A DNA stretch of 64,000 nucleotides, taken from Blautia argi. GTDB taxonomy: Bacteria > Bacillota > Clostridia > Lachnospirales > Lachnospiraceae. The stretch is taken from assembly GCF_003287895.1 (NCBI RefSeq), contig NZ_CP030280.1:627501-691500 (forward strand), written 5' to 3'. The translations under genes were made by a program, and so were the position numbers. Below, piece by piece: positions 9,567-19,615 of the stretch. Every line of letters starts with the position of its first letter. Positions within the stretch are counted from its first letter, which is position 1. The notes under the pieces are model-generated. The model ran no database searches. It saw only the letters and a list, made by a program, of their open reading frames with translations, and was not told where the DNA came from.

Positions 9567-11081
9567 ATGAGCAGAAAAAAACAGGTTATTTTTATTATGA
9601 CAGATACCCAGAGAACCGATATGCTGGGCTGTTATGGCAATGAATATATGATAACTCCAAATCTGGACAGGCTGGCAACAGAAGGAATTCGCTATGACAA
9701 GGCATATACCACGCAGCCGGTATGCCAGCCTGCCAGAGCAGCGATTTTTACAGGAAGCTATCCCCATTCCTGTGCAGGCTGGTCCAACTGTATGGGACTT
9801 TCCGACAATGTACCCAATATTGGGCAGCGGTTAAGCGATGCGGGAATCCACACTGCCTATGTGGGAAAATGGCATCTGGACGGTGGGGATTACTTTGGAC
9901 TTGGAAGATGCCCCAAGGGCTGGGACAAAGATTACTGGTATGATATGCGCTGCTTCCTGGAGGAGCTGACCCCGGAGGAGAGATACCGCATCCGCCAGAT
10001 GGAAAGCATTGAGAAATACAATATTACAGAAGATATGACCTATGGACATCGGTGTGCAGACCGGGCTGTGGATTTCATTGAAAAGCACAGGGACGAGGAC
10101 TATTTCCTGGTGGTTTCCCTGGACGAGCCTCACGGTCCTCACATCTGTCCAAAGAAATATGTGGATTTATATCAGGACTATGAAATTCCGGTAAAAGAAA
10201 ATATGAAGGATACTCTGGAAGGAAAACCTGAGCATCACAGAATCTGGGCAGGTGAGGAATACTTAAAAGCCTGCAGAGAAGACTTTTCTTTAAAGCCAAA
10301 GGAGTTTTTAGGCTGCAATACCTTTGCAGACTATGAAATTGGAAGAGTTATAGATGCTGCCGAAGAGCAGGAGGAGTCACCGATTATTATTTATACCTCC
10401 GACCATGGGGATATGATGTATGCTCATTCCCTTACCGGAAAGGGGCCGGCTCTGTACGAGGAAATTGTACATATTCCTCTCATTATCCGGGGGCTGGGCC
10501 GGGGTGTGGACACCAATCCTGTTTCTCACATCAATCTGGCACCTACGATTTTTGAACTTTTCGGCGTTCCAATTCCGAAAATGTTTGAGGGAAAGAGTAT
10601 CTGGCAAGAGGTTTTAAATCCTCAGATACGCTGCAATGACTATGTGTTTATGGAATTTGGAAGATATGAGGTAGACCATGACGGATTCGGAGGCTATCAG
10701 CCGCTTCGCGGCGCTTATGACGGCAGATATAAAATGGTGCTGAATCTCATGACCAGCGATGAGCTGTATGATTTGGAGAATGACCCCCAGGAAATGGTAA
10801 ATCTCATTGGAAACCCGGAATATGATGAAGTGAAGAAACGGCTTCATCAGGCAATTCTGGACAATATGTATGAAACCAGAGATCCATTCAGAGGTTATTA
10901 CTGGGAGGACAGACCCTGGAATCGGATTACGGAGTTTAAGACCTGGGACAGCCGGCTTATGACAAGACAGAGAGAGAACGAGGAATATGAGCCAAGACAA
11001 TTGGACTATGGTACAGGACTTCCCATTACCGAGGCAGTACGAAAAAAGGGAGATTCTGACGCGAAATTTGCAAAAAAATAG
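9567..11081 (+). CDS. Sulfatase (S1 family), cysteine type
   Basis: A 504-residue sulfatase, a distant paralogue of the preceding gene. The signature is CQPARAAIFTG with Cys53 as the formylglycine precursor. It also has IMTDTQRTDMLGCYG at the N terminus, VGKWHLDGGDYF, and YTSDHGDMM near the middle. No signal peptide is present. It lies 21 nt after the first sulfatase and ends the operon, followed by a terminator. The two enzymes probably attack different sulfate positions of the same imported sugar. Confidence 0.92.
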   Translation: MSRKKQVIFIMTDTQRTDMLGCYGNEYMITPNLDRLATEGIRYDKAYTTQPVCQPARAAIFTGSYPHSCAGWSNCMGLSDNVPNIGQRLSDAGIHTAYVGKWHLDGGDYFGLGRCPKGWDKDYWYDMRCFLEELTPEERYRIRQMESIEKYNITEDMTYGHRCADRAVDFIEKHRDEDYFLVVSLDEPHGPHICPKKYVDLYQDYEIPVKENMKDTLEGKPEHHRIWAGEEYLKACREDFSLKPKEFLGCNTFADYEIGRVIDAAEEQEESPIIIYTSDHGDMMYAHSLTGKGPALYEEIVHIPLIIRGLGRGVDTNPVSHINLAPTIFELFGVPIPKMFEGKSIWQEVLNPQIRCNDYVFMEFGRYEVDHDGFGGYQPLRGAYDGRYKMVLNLMTSDELYDLENDPQEMVNLIGNPEYDEVKKRLHQAILDNMYETRDPFRGYYWEDRPWNRITEFKTWDSRLMTRQRENEEYEPRQLDYGTGLPITEAVRKKGDSDAKFAKK

Positions 11082-11093
11082 AAAACAGAACAG

Positions 11094-11123
11094 AGGACTG
11101 GCGCAGAAAGCGGCAGTCCTTTT
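11094..11123 (+). terminator. Terminator after the GH88/sulfatase operon
   Basis: AGGACTG (11094-11100) pairs with CAGTCCT (11114-11120), followed by TTT. The short stem and interrupted T run make it a modest terminator. Confidence 0.55.
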
Positions 11124-11146
11124 CGCAATTTACAAAGAGGTTTTTC

Positions 11147-11174
11147 TTGTGGACAGGAAAAAGAATGGTATAAT
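11147..11174 (+). promoter_or_regulatory. Sigma-A-type promoter for the first YesM/YesN pair
   Basis: TTGTGG (11147-11152) and TATAAT (11169-11174) are separated by 16 nt. The start codon of the kinase follows at 11210. Confidence 0.65.
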
Positions 11175-11209
11175 AGAAAACAGGAACAGGTATTGGCGGG
11201 GGATACAGC

Positions 11210-13001
11210 ATGGGAAAAAAGAAAATATGGAAAACACTCCAGGGCAGAATTCTTATCTATAATCTGAGTATTGTGATTCTGGTGGCATTTATCGGGAGCA
11301 TGGGGACGTATCACAGCTCTTTTAAACGTTCTTTGGAAATGACAGAGCAATCCATGGAGGACAATATAAACGGAATTGCAGAAAATTTTTTTGTGGCTTA
11401 TGAAGAAATGATGAACATTATTTTAAACTGTACAGGGCGAAGCTCTATGGATTACGGAAGCATGGATTTTGCAGACCAGCCCTCTGCGAAAAAGCAGGCT
11501 CTGATAAACAGCACACTTATGAGTGATTACTGTGCCATTTCCGGATACGGCTCATACATTAATAAGCTGATGATTTTGGATAAGAACGGAAATTCCATAC
11601 AGTCCGGGAGCAGTCCGGGGAGCAAAGATGATGTGAAAAGGCTTTTGGAAACAGACTGGTTTCAAAAGGAAGCAGCAAAGACCGCAGACGAATATTATCT
11701 GGAGGTAGTGGATAATCCTTTTTTTCATGGGAAAGGCCAGAAGTTGATTCCTATTGTCCGTCCTTTGGACGTTGCGGGAAGCAACAGCAAGGAGGGCTGG
11801 GGCTTTCTGGGATTTTCCACAAAGCTTTTTGAGGAGGAGCTGAAAAGAGCAGACAACAAAGATACCTTGATTGTGACTGTGCAGGATGGAACTGTTATTG
11901 CAGATCAGCATGCAGAACAGTTTGAAACAGAGAGCCTGGAAGCTTTGACAGAGCAGCTTCTTACAGCAGGAAAATCCAGTGGAATCAAGAGAAAATCCAT
12001 TCAGAAAGAGGAATGTCTGGTTGCCTGGTCCAGAAACGCCATGAGTGGAATCCTGGTGTATGAAATTATGCCAATTCGCTTTATCAGAAATCAAAAGATG
12101 CTTCTCATCAGTCTGGCATTGCTTTTATTTGCAAGCTGTCTGGTAGTGGGGCTGGGACTTTCTGTGTTGTTTTCCAACCGTCTGAAAAAGCCGGTGGCGC
12201 TTTTGATCGAACAGGCGAAGAAAATCGGAAACGGAGATTTTTCCGGGAATCCACAGCTTGAGAGTGAGGACGAGCTGGGGGAAATCGGCAGGGGTATGAA
12301 CAGGATGAGCAGGAAAATAGCTCAGCTTCTGGAAAAGAGTGTGGAGGACGAGCGGGAGAAGAAAAACCTGGAAATTAAGATGCTTCAGGCACAGATTAAT
12401 CCCCATTTTCTATATAATACCCTGGATTCAATCCGCTGGATTGCAGTCATACAGAAAAATGCCAGTATTGTAAAAATGGTAACCGCGCTTTCCGGACTTT
12501 TAAAAAATATGGCAAAGGGATTTAATGAAAAGGTCACCTTAAGAGAAGAGCTGAAGTTTCTGGAGGATTACATTACCATTGAGAAAATGCGCTACATGGA
12601 AATGTTTGATGTGGAAACAGAGGTAGAAGACGAAGCTTTGTATGCGGCAAGGATTATTAAGCTGACCCTGCAGCCTTTGGTGGAAAATGCTATTTTCTCG
12701 GGGATTGAGCCGGGAGGAAAGAACGGCAGCATTCATCCGTATCTGGCAGGAGCAGGCGATGCTTTGCATCAGCGTAAAGGACGACGGAGTCGGTATGACA
12801 GAAGAGAAAATCCGGGAGATTATGGAAACTCCCCAAAAGCGCAAGGGAGACACCATGAGCGGTATCGGTCTTCCAAATGTAGACCAGAGAATTAAGCTGG
12901 TGTACGGTGATGCGTATGGTCTGACTATTTCCAGTCAGGTGGGAGAATATACGGAAATTCTGGTAAAGTTACCCATAGAATATGGCAATGAGAAAAAATA
13001 A
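11210..13001 (+). CDS. YesM/LytS-type sensor histidine kinase, frameshifted as assembled
   Basis: Reads as a 596-residue membrane sensor kinase if one base is dropped near 12725-12737. Order: membrane segment at about 14-32, extracellular sensor domain, second membrane segment at about 296-318, HAMP, then the His_kinase box INPHFLYNT (His near 398) and HATPase. Before the shift the frame ends in LVENAIFSGIEPGGKNG. After it, the next frame continues with the ATP-binding motifs DDGVGM and GIGLPNVDQR. It pairs with the response regulator 15 nt downstream. Neighbours suggest it senses a host-glycan fragment. The shift may be a sequencing error. Confidence 0.85.
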
Positions 13002-13016
13002 AAGAGGGGAAAGAAC

Positions 13017-14661
13017 ATGTATCGTATTTTGCTTGTGGACGATGAACCGCTGATTCTGGCAGGAATCGCGTCCATGATGGATTGGGAAGCGTATGACTGT
13101 GTAATTGCAGATAAGGCCACAAACGGGAACCAGGCATTAATAAAAATGCAGGACCTTCAGCCGGACATTGTGATTACAGACATTAAAATGCCTGCCATGA
13201 ACGGGCTGGAATTTATGGAAAAGTGCAGGGAGCAGGGCAGTCAGGCAGAATTTATTCTTCTGACCAATCTGGAGGAATTTTCTCTGGCACAAAAGGCGTT
13301 GCGCCTGGGAGCTTTGGATTACCTGGTGAAAATTGAAATTACCCCGGAGGTGCTGGGAGAAAGCCTGCAAAAGGCTGTGGAGGTTTGCCGGGAGAAGCAG
13401 GAGCAGGAGGAGAGCGCTGCTTTTCAGGAGGTTCTGCAGAAAAATTCAGAAGAAACCACCAGAAGATTTTTTCGGGAGGTTTTGGAAAACAGGAAAGAAG
13501 ACTGGGATAAAATCAGAGAAAAATGGGTAAAGGAGGCAGAAGGACTGGGACTGGAAAAATTGTATGAAAATCCGGTACTGGTGTGGATTCGCCCCTATTC
13601 TAAAGAAAGCCATCTGTTTCAGAAAAAAGAACCGGCAGAACAGAAGGAAACTTATGGAGTATGCAGCCAGTCTGTTAAAGCAGTTTATGGAGAGAATCAG
13701 CTCGGTTTACTGTATGTTGGACTGGGAGAGAAAGGGACTTTTGGTTCTCTTTCCATACAAAGAGCTGCCAGACTCCTTTGATACCGTGGGGAAAAAGATT
13801 CTCACGATATTTCAGGATTACTTCGGAAGCGAGGCTCTGATAGCAGTCAGCACTCCTGCGGAAAATATATGGGAAGGTGTCTTTCAGGCCTTTTTGCAGG
13901 TAAAAGGACTGGAGGAATATTATTATTACCACAGTGAAAATCCGATTTTATACGCCGGGAAGGTTGCTACAGATAAGACAGAGAGCCGTCATTTAAAGCA
14001 TGATGTGTTTGATATCAGCTTTCTGAAAAAGGATTTGCAGCAGGCATTAATGATACAGGACAGAGAAAAGGTAGAGGGTGTTTTTTCAGAGATGGCAGAG
14101 CTGTTTTCTGAATATAAGCCGGCCAGGGCGCAGGTGATTGATGCCTGTATGAACCTGTATTATTTCTTTTTTTCCTATGCAGAAAAAGGAAAAGGCGAGG
14201 CAAAGGGCTTCCCCTATCCCTCTGAGCTTGTAGAACGTCTGGGACAGTGCTTTACCCTGGAGGAAAATATTCACTGGCTAAAAGAACTGGGAAGCTGGAT
14301 TGGCGGTATGCTGGAGGGACTGAAAGGCGGCAGTAAGACAGAAAAGCTGATTTGTTCCGTGAAAAAATATGTACAGGAGAATTATAAGGAAAAACTGACT
14401 CTTTCCACAATTTCCAACGCCATTGGCATCAGTCAGGGGTATTTAAGCAGTGCGTTTAAAAAGCAGACAGGAAGCAATCTGAATGATTATGTCAATCAGA
14501 TTAAAATAGAAAAGGCTCAGGAGCTTCTGGGTATGCATGAGTACATGATGTATGAGATTTCCGATATGCTGGGTTTTGAGAACGCCTATTATTTCAGTAA
14601 GGTTTTTAAGAAACTTACAGGAATGACGCCCAGCGAATATGAGATGACAAGAAAAAATTAG
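13017..14661 (+). CDS. YesN/AraC-type response regulator, frameshifted as assembled
   Basis: Reads as a 547-residue regulator if one base in the run AAAGGG at 13731-13736 is dropped, which turns ...GLGEKG into the continuing ...LLVLFPYKELPDSF. The N-terminal receiver domain has LLVDDE and phospho-acceptor Asp55 in ITDIKMP. A variable middle region follows, then a C-terminal pair of AraC helix-turn-helices (LSTISNAIGISQGYLSSAFK and ISDMLGFENAYYFSKVFKK). It is the partner of the preceding kinase. It probably controls the mannosidase genes that follow and perhaps the sulfatase operon. Confidence 0.87.
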
Positions 14662-14758
14662 AGGATATCTAGGATAATTCCACTATTTTTTTCAGGGGAA
14701 GTCTGCTAGAATAATCAACAGAAAATTTACAATCCAATCATTATACGGAGGATATATC

Positions 14759-16039
14759 ATGACCATACAGGAAACCATGGATCAATTTTTAGGCGGATTA
14801 AAGGAAAAGTCAGCAGATTTTCCTCATCTTATGGAGCTTTTTACCACCTGCTATACAAACACGCTGGATACCACAGTAAAGCGCATGGAGAACAACACCA
14901 CCCACGTGATTACAGGAGATATTCCGGCCATGTGGCTGAGGGATTCCGCCGCCCAGTTAAGACCCTACATCTTTTTGGCAAAGGAAAACGAGGAGGTGCG
15001 GGAGTTGATTGCAGGTCTGGTAAGACGCCAGTTTCTTTACATCTGTATTGACGAATATGCCAATGCGTTTAACGATTCCCCAAGTGGAGCCTGCTGGGAA
15101 AAGGACGATTCCAATCAGAATCCCTGGGTGTGGGAGCGGAAGTTTGAGGTGGATTCCCTTTGCTATCCCATTCAGCTTGCCTATCTTCTATGGAAAAATA
15201 CAGGCTGTACCACCCAGTTCAATGAGGATTTCCAAAAGGGCATACAGAAAATTCTCACCGTATTTCGGACAGAACAGTATCATGAAGAAAAATCTGCGTA
15301 CCGTTTTTGCCGCAATAACGGATATTACCGGGATACCCTTTCCAGAGAGGGCAGGGGTGCGTTGGTAAAATCCGGCACAGGACTTATCTGGTCCGGCTTC
15401 CGTCCAAGCGACGATGCCTGCACCTACGGCTACCTGATTCCTTCCAATATGTTTGCCGTGACGGTCCTGGGCTATCTGGAGGAAATCGAGAAGGAGATTT
15501 ATCAGAATCAGGAAATTGCAGAGGCGGCAAAAGCGCTGAAAGAGGAAGTACATGCAGCCATTGAAACCATTGGAAAGACCTTTACCGAAGAGTTTGGCAT
15601 GGTCTATGCCTATGAAACAGACGGCTTCGGCATGTATGACTTAATGGACGATGCCAATGTGCCAAGCCTTCTGGCAATGGATTATCTGGGCTATCCGGCA
15701 GACAGAGAAATTGCGGCAAATACCAGAAGATTTCTTTTAAGCGAGGCAAATCCTTTCTATTTTAAAGGAACAAAAGCAGCGGGAATCGGAAGTCCCCACA
15801 CCCCGTCCAATTACATCTGGCATATTGCCATGGCAATCCAGGGGCTGACCGAAGAAGACTCTGCAGAAAAGAGAAGAATTTTAGAGAGCATGGCTGCCAC
15901 TACGGGAGGCAAGGGCGTGATGCACGAGGGCTTTTGCTGTGAGGATGACACCAAATATACAAGAGAGTGGTTTTCCTGGGCAAATGCTATGTATGCAGAA
16001 CTGTTTTTGGATTATATGGGATATAAACTGGAGAAATAG
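14759..16039 (+). CDS. GH125 exo-alpha-1,6-mannosidase
   Basis: A 426-residue metal-independent alpha-mannosidase of family GH125 (formerly DUF1237), (alpha/alpha)6 fold. The family hallmarks ITGDIPAMWLRDSAAQLRPY (about 53-72) and WERKFEVDSLCYPI are clear. The stretch RPSDDACTYGY near residues 215-225 contains the Asp corresponding to the general acid of the Clostridium perfringens enzyme (Asp220). There is no signal peptide. The enzyme removes non-reducing alpha-1,6-mannose, as in N-glycans or yeast mannan. GGAGGATATATC precedes the ATG. A GH38 alpha-mannosidase follows. Confidence 0.94.
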   Translation: MTIQETMDQFLGGLKEKSADFPHLMELFTTCYTNTLDTTVKRMENNTTHVITGDIPAMWLRDSAAQLRPYIFLAKENEEVRELIAGLVRRQFLYICIDEYANAFNDSPSGACWEKDDSNQNPWVWERKFEVDSLCYPIQLAYLLWKNTGCTTQFNEDFQKGIQKILTVFRTEQYHEEKSAYRFCRNNGYYRDTLSREGRGALVKSGTGLIWSGFRPSDDACTYGYLIPSNMFAVTVLGYLEEIEKEIYQNQEIAEAAKALKEEVHAAIETIGKTFTEEFGMVYAYETDGFGMYDLMDDANVPSLLAMDYLGYPADREIAANTRRFLLSEANPFYFKGTKAAGIGSPHTPSNYIWHIAMAIQGLTEEDSAEKRRILESMAATTGGKGVMHEGFCCEDDTKYTREWFSWANAMYAELFLDYMGYKLEK

Positions 16040-16070
16040 AATTTTTACACTAAACATAGAAAATAGAAAA

Positions 16071-16099
16071 TTGAGAAAACATGTAAGATTGAGTACAAT
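16071..16099 (+). promoter_or_regulatory. Promoter of the GH38 gene
   Basis: TTGAGA (16071-16076) and TACAAT (16094-16099) with a 17-nt spacer, 53 nt before the GH38 start. The octamer TTTTACAC lies just upstream (16043-16050). Confidence 0.65.
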
Positions 16100-16151
16100 A
16101 AGAGCATAAAAACAGAAATAGATAAAACATACAAGAGCAGGAGGTTCTATC

Positions 16152-19100
16152 ATGGATATGTTTTTAACCGATAGAAAATTAGACAGACGAGTATCAGAAG
16201 CCAAAAACTACAGATACCGCAATGCCATTCCCATGGAGCAGTTTGCCATGTGCGAAGACGAGCAGGGCGTTGTAAATCCTGTAGTTCCTACAAGCTTTGA
16301 AAACTGGAATACCATTAAAACAGGGGATTGCTGGTCAGGGCGCGACCGTTATCTCTGGCTGCATAAGGAGGTCCACATTCCAGAAGAATGGAAGGGACAG
16401 AGAGTCGTCGGTGTTTTTGACTTTGGAAACACCGGAGCAGGAAACAACTCAGGCTTTGAGGCAATGTGCTATATTAATGAGAAGCCATACCAGGGTGTGG
16501 ACGTAAATCACAAGGAAGTATTCTTCCCGGAAGAGCTTTACGGAAAAACTTTCAGCCTGACTTTCCGTCTTTGGTCCGGTTTAGAGGGCGGCGGTGTGCC
16601 AAGAGCCCAGGAACACAAAATTGCACAGGCAGATTTGGCATGTCTGGACGAAAAAGTAGATGACTTTTACTATATGGGAACCCTGATTCTGGATACCCTT
16701 AGGAATCTGGACGACGGAAACCCGGTAAAATATGACCTGAGAATCGCCCTTGACGAAGCCTGCCACTGCATTGACTGGTCTTATCCGGGCAGCGATGCCT
16801 TCTATGAAACCATGCATCAGGCTGATGATGTGCTGAACGAAAAAATTGATAAGATGGACAAAAATTCTCCAATCAATGTAAGCTGTGTAGGACATACACA
16901 TATTGATATGGCATGGCTTTGGAGATTAAAACATACACACGAAAAAGCGTCACGTTCCTTCTCTACTGTACTTCGTATGATGGAAATGTTCCCGGAATAC
17001 ATTTTCCTGCAGACACAGCCGCAGTTATACGAATACATCAAAGAAGATTTCCCGGAAATCTACGAGGAAATCAAAAAACGTGTTGCGGAAGGACGCTGGG
17101 AAGCAGACGGCGGTATGTGGGTTGAAGCGGACTGTAACCTGACAAGCGGTGAATCCCTTACCCGTCAGATTCTTATTGGAAGCAAATTCATTAAAGATGA
17201 GTTTGGAAAAGATGTGGAATACCTGTGGCTGCCGGACGTATTCGGATACTCCTGGGCGCTGCCTCAGATTTTGAAAAAATCCGGTATTGATATGTTTATG
17301 ACAACAAAAATCAGCTGGAACCAGTTTAACCGTATGCCTCACGATACTTTCCGCTGGAAAGGTATGGACGGCAGCGAAGTGCTGACACACTTTATCACCA
17401 CACCGGAACCATGGAATGAACCTGGCTCCTGGTTCTACACCTACAATGGTCTTTTAACAGCAAAGACTGTAAAAGGGGTATGGGACGCATACAGTGAAAA
17501 AGAAATGAACAAAGACCTGTTGATTTCCTATGGATACGGAGATGGCGGCGGCGGCGTAAACCGTGACCTTCTGGAAGCAAGAAGAAGAATCGACAAGATT
17601 CCGGGACTTCCGAACCTGAAAACCTCCACAGCAGGAGAATACTTCAGAAAATTAAAGAAAACAGTAAAAGACACAGACCAGTATGTGCATACCTGGGACG
17701 GCGAACTGTACCTGGAATACCACAGAGGTACTTACACCAGCCAGGGCTACAACAAGCGTATGAACCGTAAAATGGAGCTTCTGTACAGAAAAGCAGAATG
17801 GCTTACTGCTATGAAGGCGGTTCTGGATAAGAACATGGACGAGGCAGAACAGGAAAAACTGACACAGGGCTGGAAGATGATTCTTACAAACCAGTTCCAC
17901 GACATTATCCCAGGTTCTTCTATCCATGAAGTATACGAGGACAGCAGAAGAGATTACGAAAAAGTACAGAATCTGGCTCTGGAAGTTACCAAAGACTTCA
18001 AAGACAGCGTGATTGATGCAGAAGAAGGAAGTTATACCGTATACAATGCTTCCGGTTGGGATTTGGAAGATTTGGCAGCTGTTCCATGTGAAGAAAACGC
18101 AGTCTTTACAGATGCAGAAGGAAACGAACTTCCTTCTCAGAAGGCAGAAGGCGTTACTTATGTACAGGTAAAAGTTCCGGCTATGGGACATGCTGTGATT
18201 AAAGCGAAAAAAGCAGAAACACAGGCAGAAAACAGCGCCTTCTCTGTAGAAGGAAAGAACATTGAAACACCGTTCTACTCCATCAGCCTCAATGACTACG
18301 GCCAGATGACACGTCTTTATGACAAGACAGAGGAAAGAGAAGTGCTGGCTCCCGGTGAAAGAGGAAACGTACTGCAGATGTTTGAAGATAAACCTCTTGA
18401 CAACGATGCATGGGATATTGATATCTTCTATCAGCAGAAAATGCGCGAAGTGACTGACTTAACCAGTTTTGAAGTGACACAGTGCGGACCGCTTCGTCTG
18501 GTTATCCATATGAACTGGAATTACATGAACACAGTAATTTCTCAGGATATGATTCTGTACAGCCAGGACAGACGCATTGACTTTAAGACAGATGTAGATT
18601 TCCACGAAAGACAGCAGCTCTTAAAGGCAGCCTTTACGGTAGATATCAGAAGTACGTTTGCTACTTATGATATCCAGTACGGAAACGTACGCCGTCCAAA
18701 CCATTGGAACACAAGCTGGGATCAGGCAAGATTTGAATCTGTAGGACACAGATTTGCAGACCTGTCTGAAAGAAATTACGGTGTGGCATTGATGAATGAC
18801 TGCAAATACGGTTATGATGTAAAAGATAATGTCATGCGTATTTCTCTCCTTCGTTCCGGTCTGCAGCCAGACCACTTACAGGATCTGGGAAGACATGAGT
18901 TCACTTACGCACTGCTTCCGCACAAGGGCGATTTTGTAGAAGGCCATGTAGTGGAAGAGGCCTATGCGCTGAACAATCCAATGGACGTGTTCAAAGGTGC
19001 AGATACCACTACTTACGGAAGCTTCTTTACTGTAGACAATCCGCAGGTGGAAATTGACGCTGTGAAGAAATCCGAAGACGGAAAATATCTGGTTGTTCGT

Positions 19101-19271
19101 TTCCATGACTTTGCAGGAGCAAAACAGAAAGTAGAGGTAAAACCGGGATTTGCGTACAAGGCATGGGCAGAATGTGATTTAAGAGAACGTGCAATCAGCG
19201 AATTCGCAGATAAAGCAATCGAGATGGAGCTTCACCCATTTGAGATTAAGACAATCTTATTTGAAATCTAA
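16152..19271 (+). CDS. GH38 alpha-mannosidase
   Basis: A 1039-residue zinc-dependent alpha-mannosidase of family GH38. The N-terminal part precedes the catalytic barrel, which starts with the zinc motif GHTHIDMAWLW (about 241-251). The nucleophile Asp is in WLPDVFGYSWALPQ near residue 361. The C-terminal half is the beta-sandwich region of the family. The length is typical for bacterial GH38. No signal peptide, so it works in the cytoplasm. With GH125 upstream it would strip alpha-1,2/1,3 and alpha-1,6 mannose from imported high-mannose glycans. CAGGAGG precedes ATG 16152. Confidence 0.95.
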   Translation: MDMFLTDRKLDRRVSEAKNYRYRNAIPMEQFAMCEDEQGVVNPVVPTSFENWNTIKTGDCWSGRDRYLWLHKEVHIPEEWKGQRVVGVFDFGNTGAGNNSGFEAMCYINEKPYQGVDVNHKEVFFPEELYGKTFSLTFRLWSGLEGGGVPRAQEHKIAQADLACLDEKVDDFYYMGTLILDTLRNLDDGNPVKYDLRIALDEACHCIDWSYPGSDAFYETMHQADDVLNEKIDKMDKNSPINVSCVGHTHIDMAWLWRLKHTHEKASRSFSTVLRMMEMFPEYIFLQTQPQLYEYIKEDFPEIYEEIKKRVAEGRWEADGGMWVEADCNLTSGESLTRQILIGSKFIKDEFGKDVEYLWLPDVFGYSWALPQILKKSGIDMFMTTKISWNQFNRMPHDTFRWKGMDGSEVLTHFITTPEPWNEPGSWFYTYNGLLTAKTVKGVWDAYSEKEMNKDLLISYGYGDGGGGVNRDLLEARRRIDKIPGLPNLKTSTAGEYFRKLKKTVKDTDQYVHTWDGELYLEYHRGTYTSQGYNKRMNRKMELLYRKAEWLTAMKAVLDKNMDEAEQEKLTQGWKMILTNQFHDIIPGSSIHEVYEDSRRDYEKVQNLALEVTKDFKDSVIDAEEGSYTVYNASGWDLEDLAAVPCEENAVFTDAEGNELPSQKAEGVTYVQVKVPAMGHAVIKAKKAETQAENSAFSVEGKNIETPFYSISLNDYGQMTRLYDKTEEREVLAPGERGNVLQMFEDKPLDNDAWDIDIFYQQKMREVTDLTSFEVTQCGPLRLVIHMNWNYMNTVISQDMILYSQDRRIDFKTDVDFHERQQLLKAAFTVDIRSTFATYDIQYGNVRRPNHWNTSWDQARFESVGHRFADLSERNYGVALMNDCKYGYDVKDNVMRISLLRSGLQPDHLQDLGRHEFTYALLPHKGDFVEGHVVEEAYALNNPMDVFKGADTTTYGSFFTVDNPQVEIDAVKKSEDGKYLVVRFHDFAGAKQKVEVKPGFAYKAWAECDLRERAISEFADKAIEMELHPFEIKTILFEI

Positions 19272-19317
19272 GAACACTTAGAGAAAAATAAATACAAAAG
19301 GAAGGAGGAAGCAGGGA

Positions 19318-19542
19318 ATGTCTGAAGGAATTTTATATGGTTTCTTTTTAGTAAGCATCATATTATCATGGAGCTGTTATCTGTCCGCAAAAGGGCAGCC
19401 CCTGCCTCCTCTTGTTCCTTTTCTGTATAGAGCTTCTGTAACAGTTACGGACAGATACAGAAGCTTTCTCCATAGAAATTTCTATGATACCTTTGACAAT
19501 TTAAAAAATTCTTGTATTTACAGGAGCAAAACAGGTTTGTAA
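19318..19542 (+). CDS. Possible small protein, 74 residues
   Basis: An open frame with a very good binding site (AAGGAGG ten bases before ATG). Only the first 25 residues look protein-like: they form one hydrophobic segment (ILYGFFLVSIILSW). The rest overlaps two palindromes and a promoter, which suggests it is not conserved coding sequence. It could be a leader peptide for the downstream sensor kinase or chance. No family is recognised. Confidence 0.3.
   Translation: MSEGILYGFFLVSIILSWSCYLSAKGQPLPPLVPFLYRASVTVTDRYRSFLHRNFYDTFDNLKNSCIYRSKTGL
19431..19520 (+). promoter_or_regulatory. Regulatory block before the second YesM/YesN pair
   Basis: Three elements follow each other. AGCTTCTGTA (19431-19440) pairs with TACAGAAGCT (19456-19465). 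A perfect 16-bp palindrome, CATAGAAATTTCTATG, lies at 19471-19486. A promoter follows: TTGACA at 19493-19498, 16-nt spacer, TATTTA at 19515-19520. The palindrome sits seven bases before the -35 box, where an activator or repressor would bind. Confidence 0.55.
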
Positions 19543-19550
19543 AAACCGGT

Positions 19551-19582
19551 AAAGAGAGCCATTTTATTGTGCTCTCTTTTTG
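19551..19582 (+). terminator. Terminator or attenuator in the sensor-kinase leader
   Basis: AAAGAGAGC (19551-19559) pairs with GCTCTCTTT (19571-19579), followed by a T run. It lies between the promoter at 19493-19520 and the kinase start at 19616, so transcripts of the kinase must pass it. A smaller hairpin GGTTT/AAACC lies just before it (19534-19547). Confidence 0.75.
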
Positions 19583-19615
19583 ACGTTACAGAGGTTTTTG
19601 GAGAGGAGGAATGAA

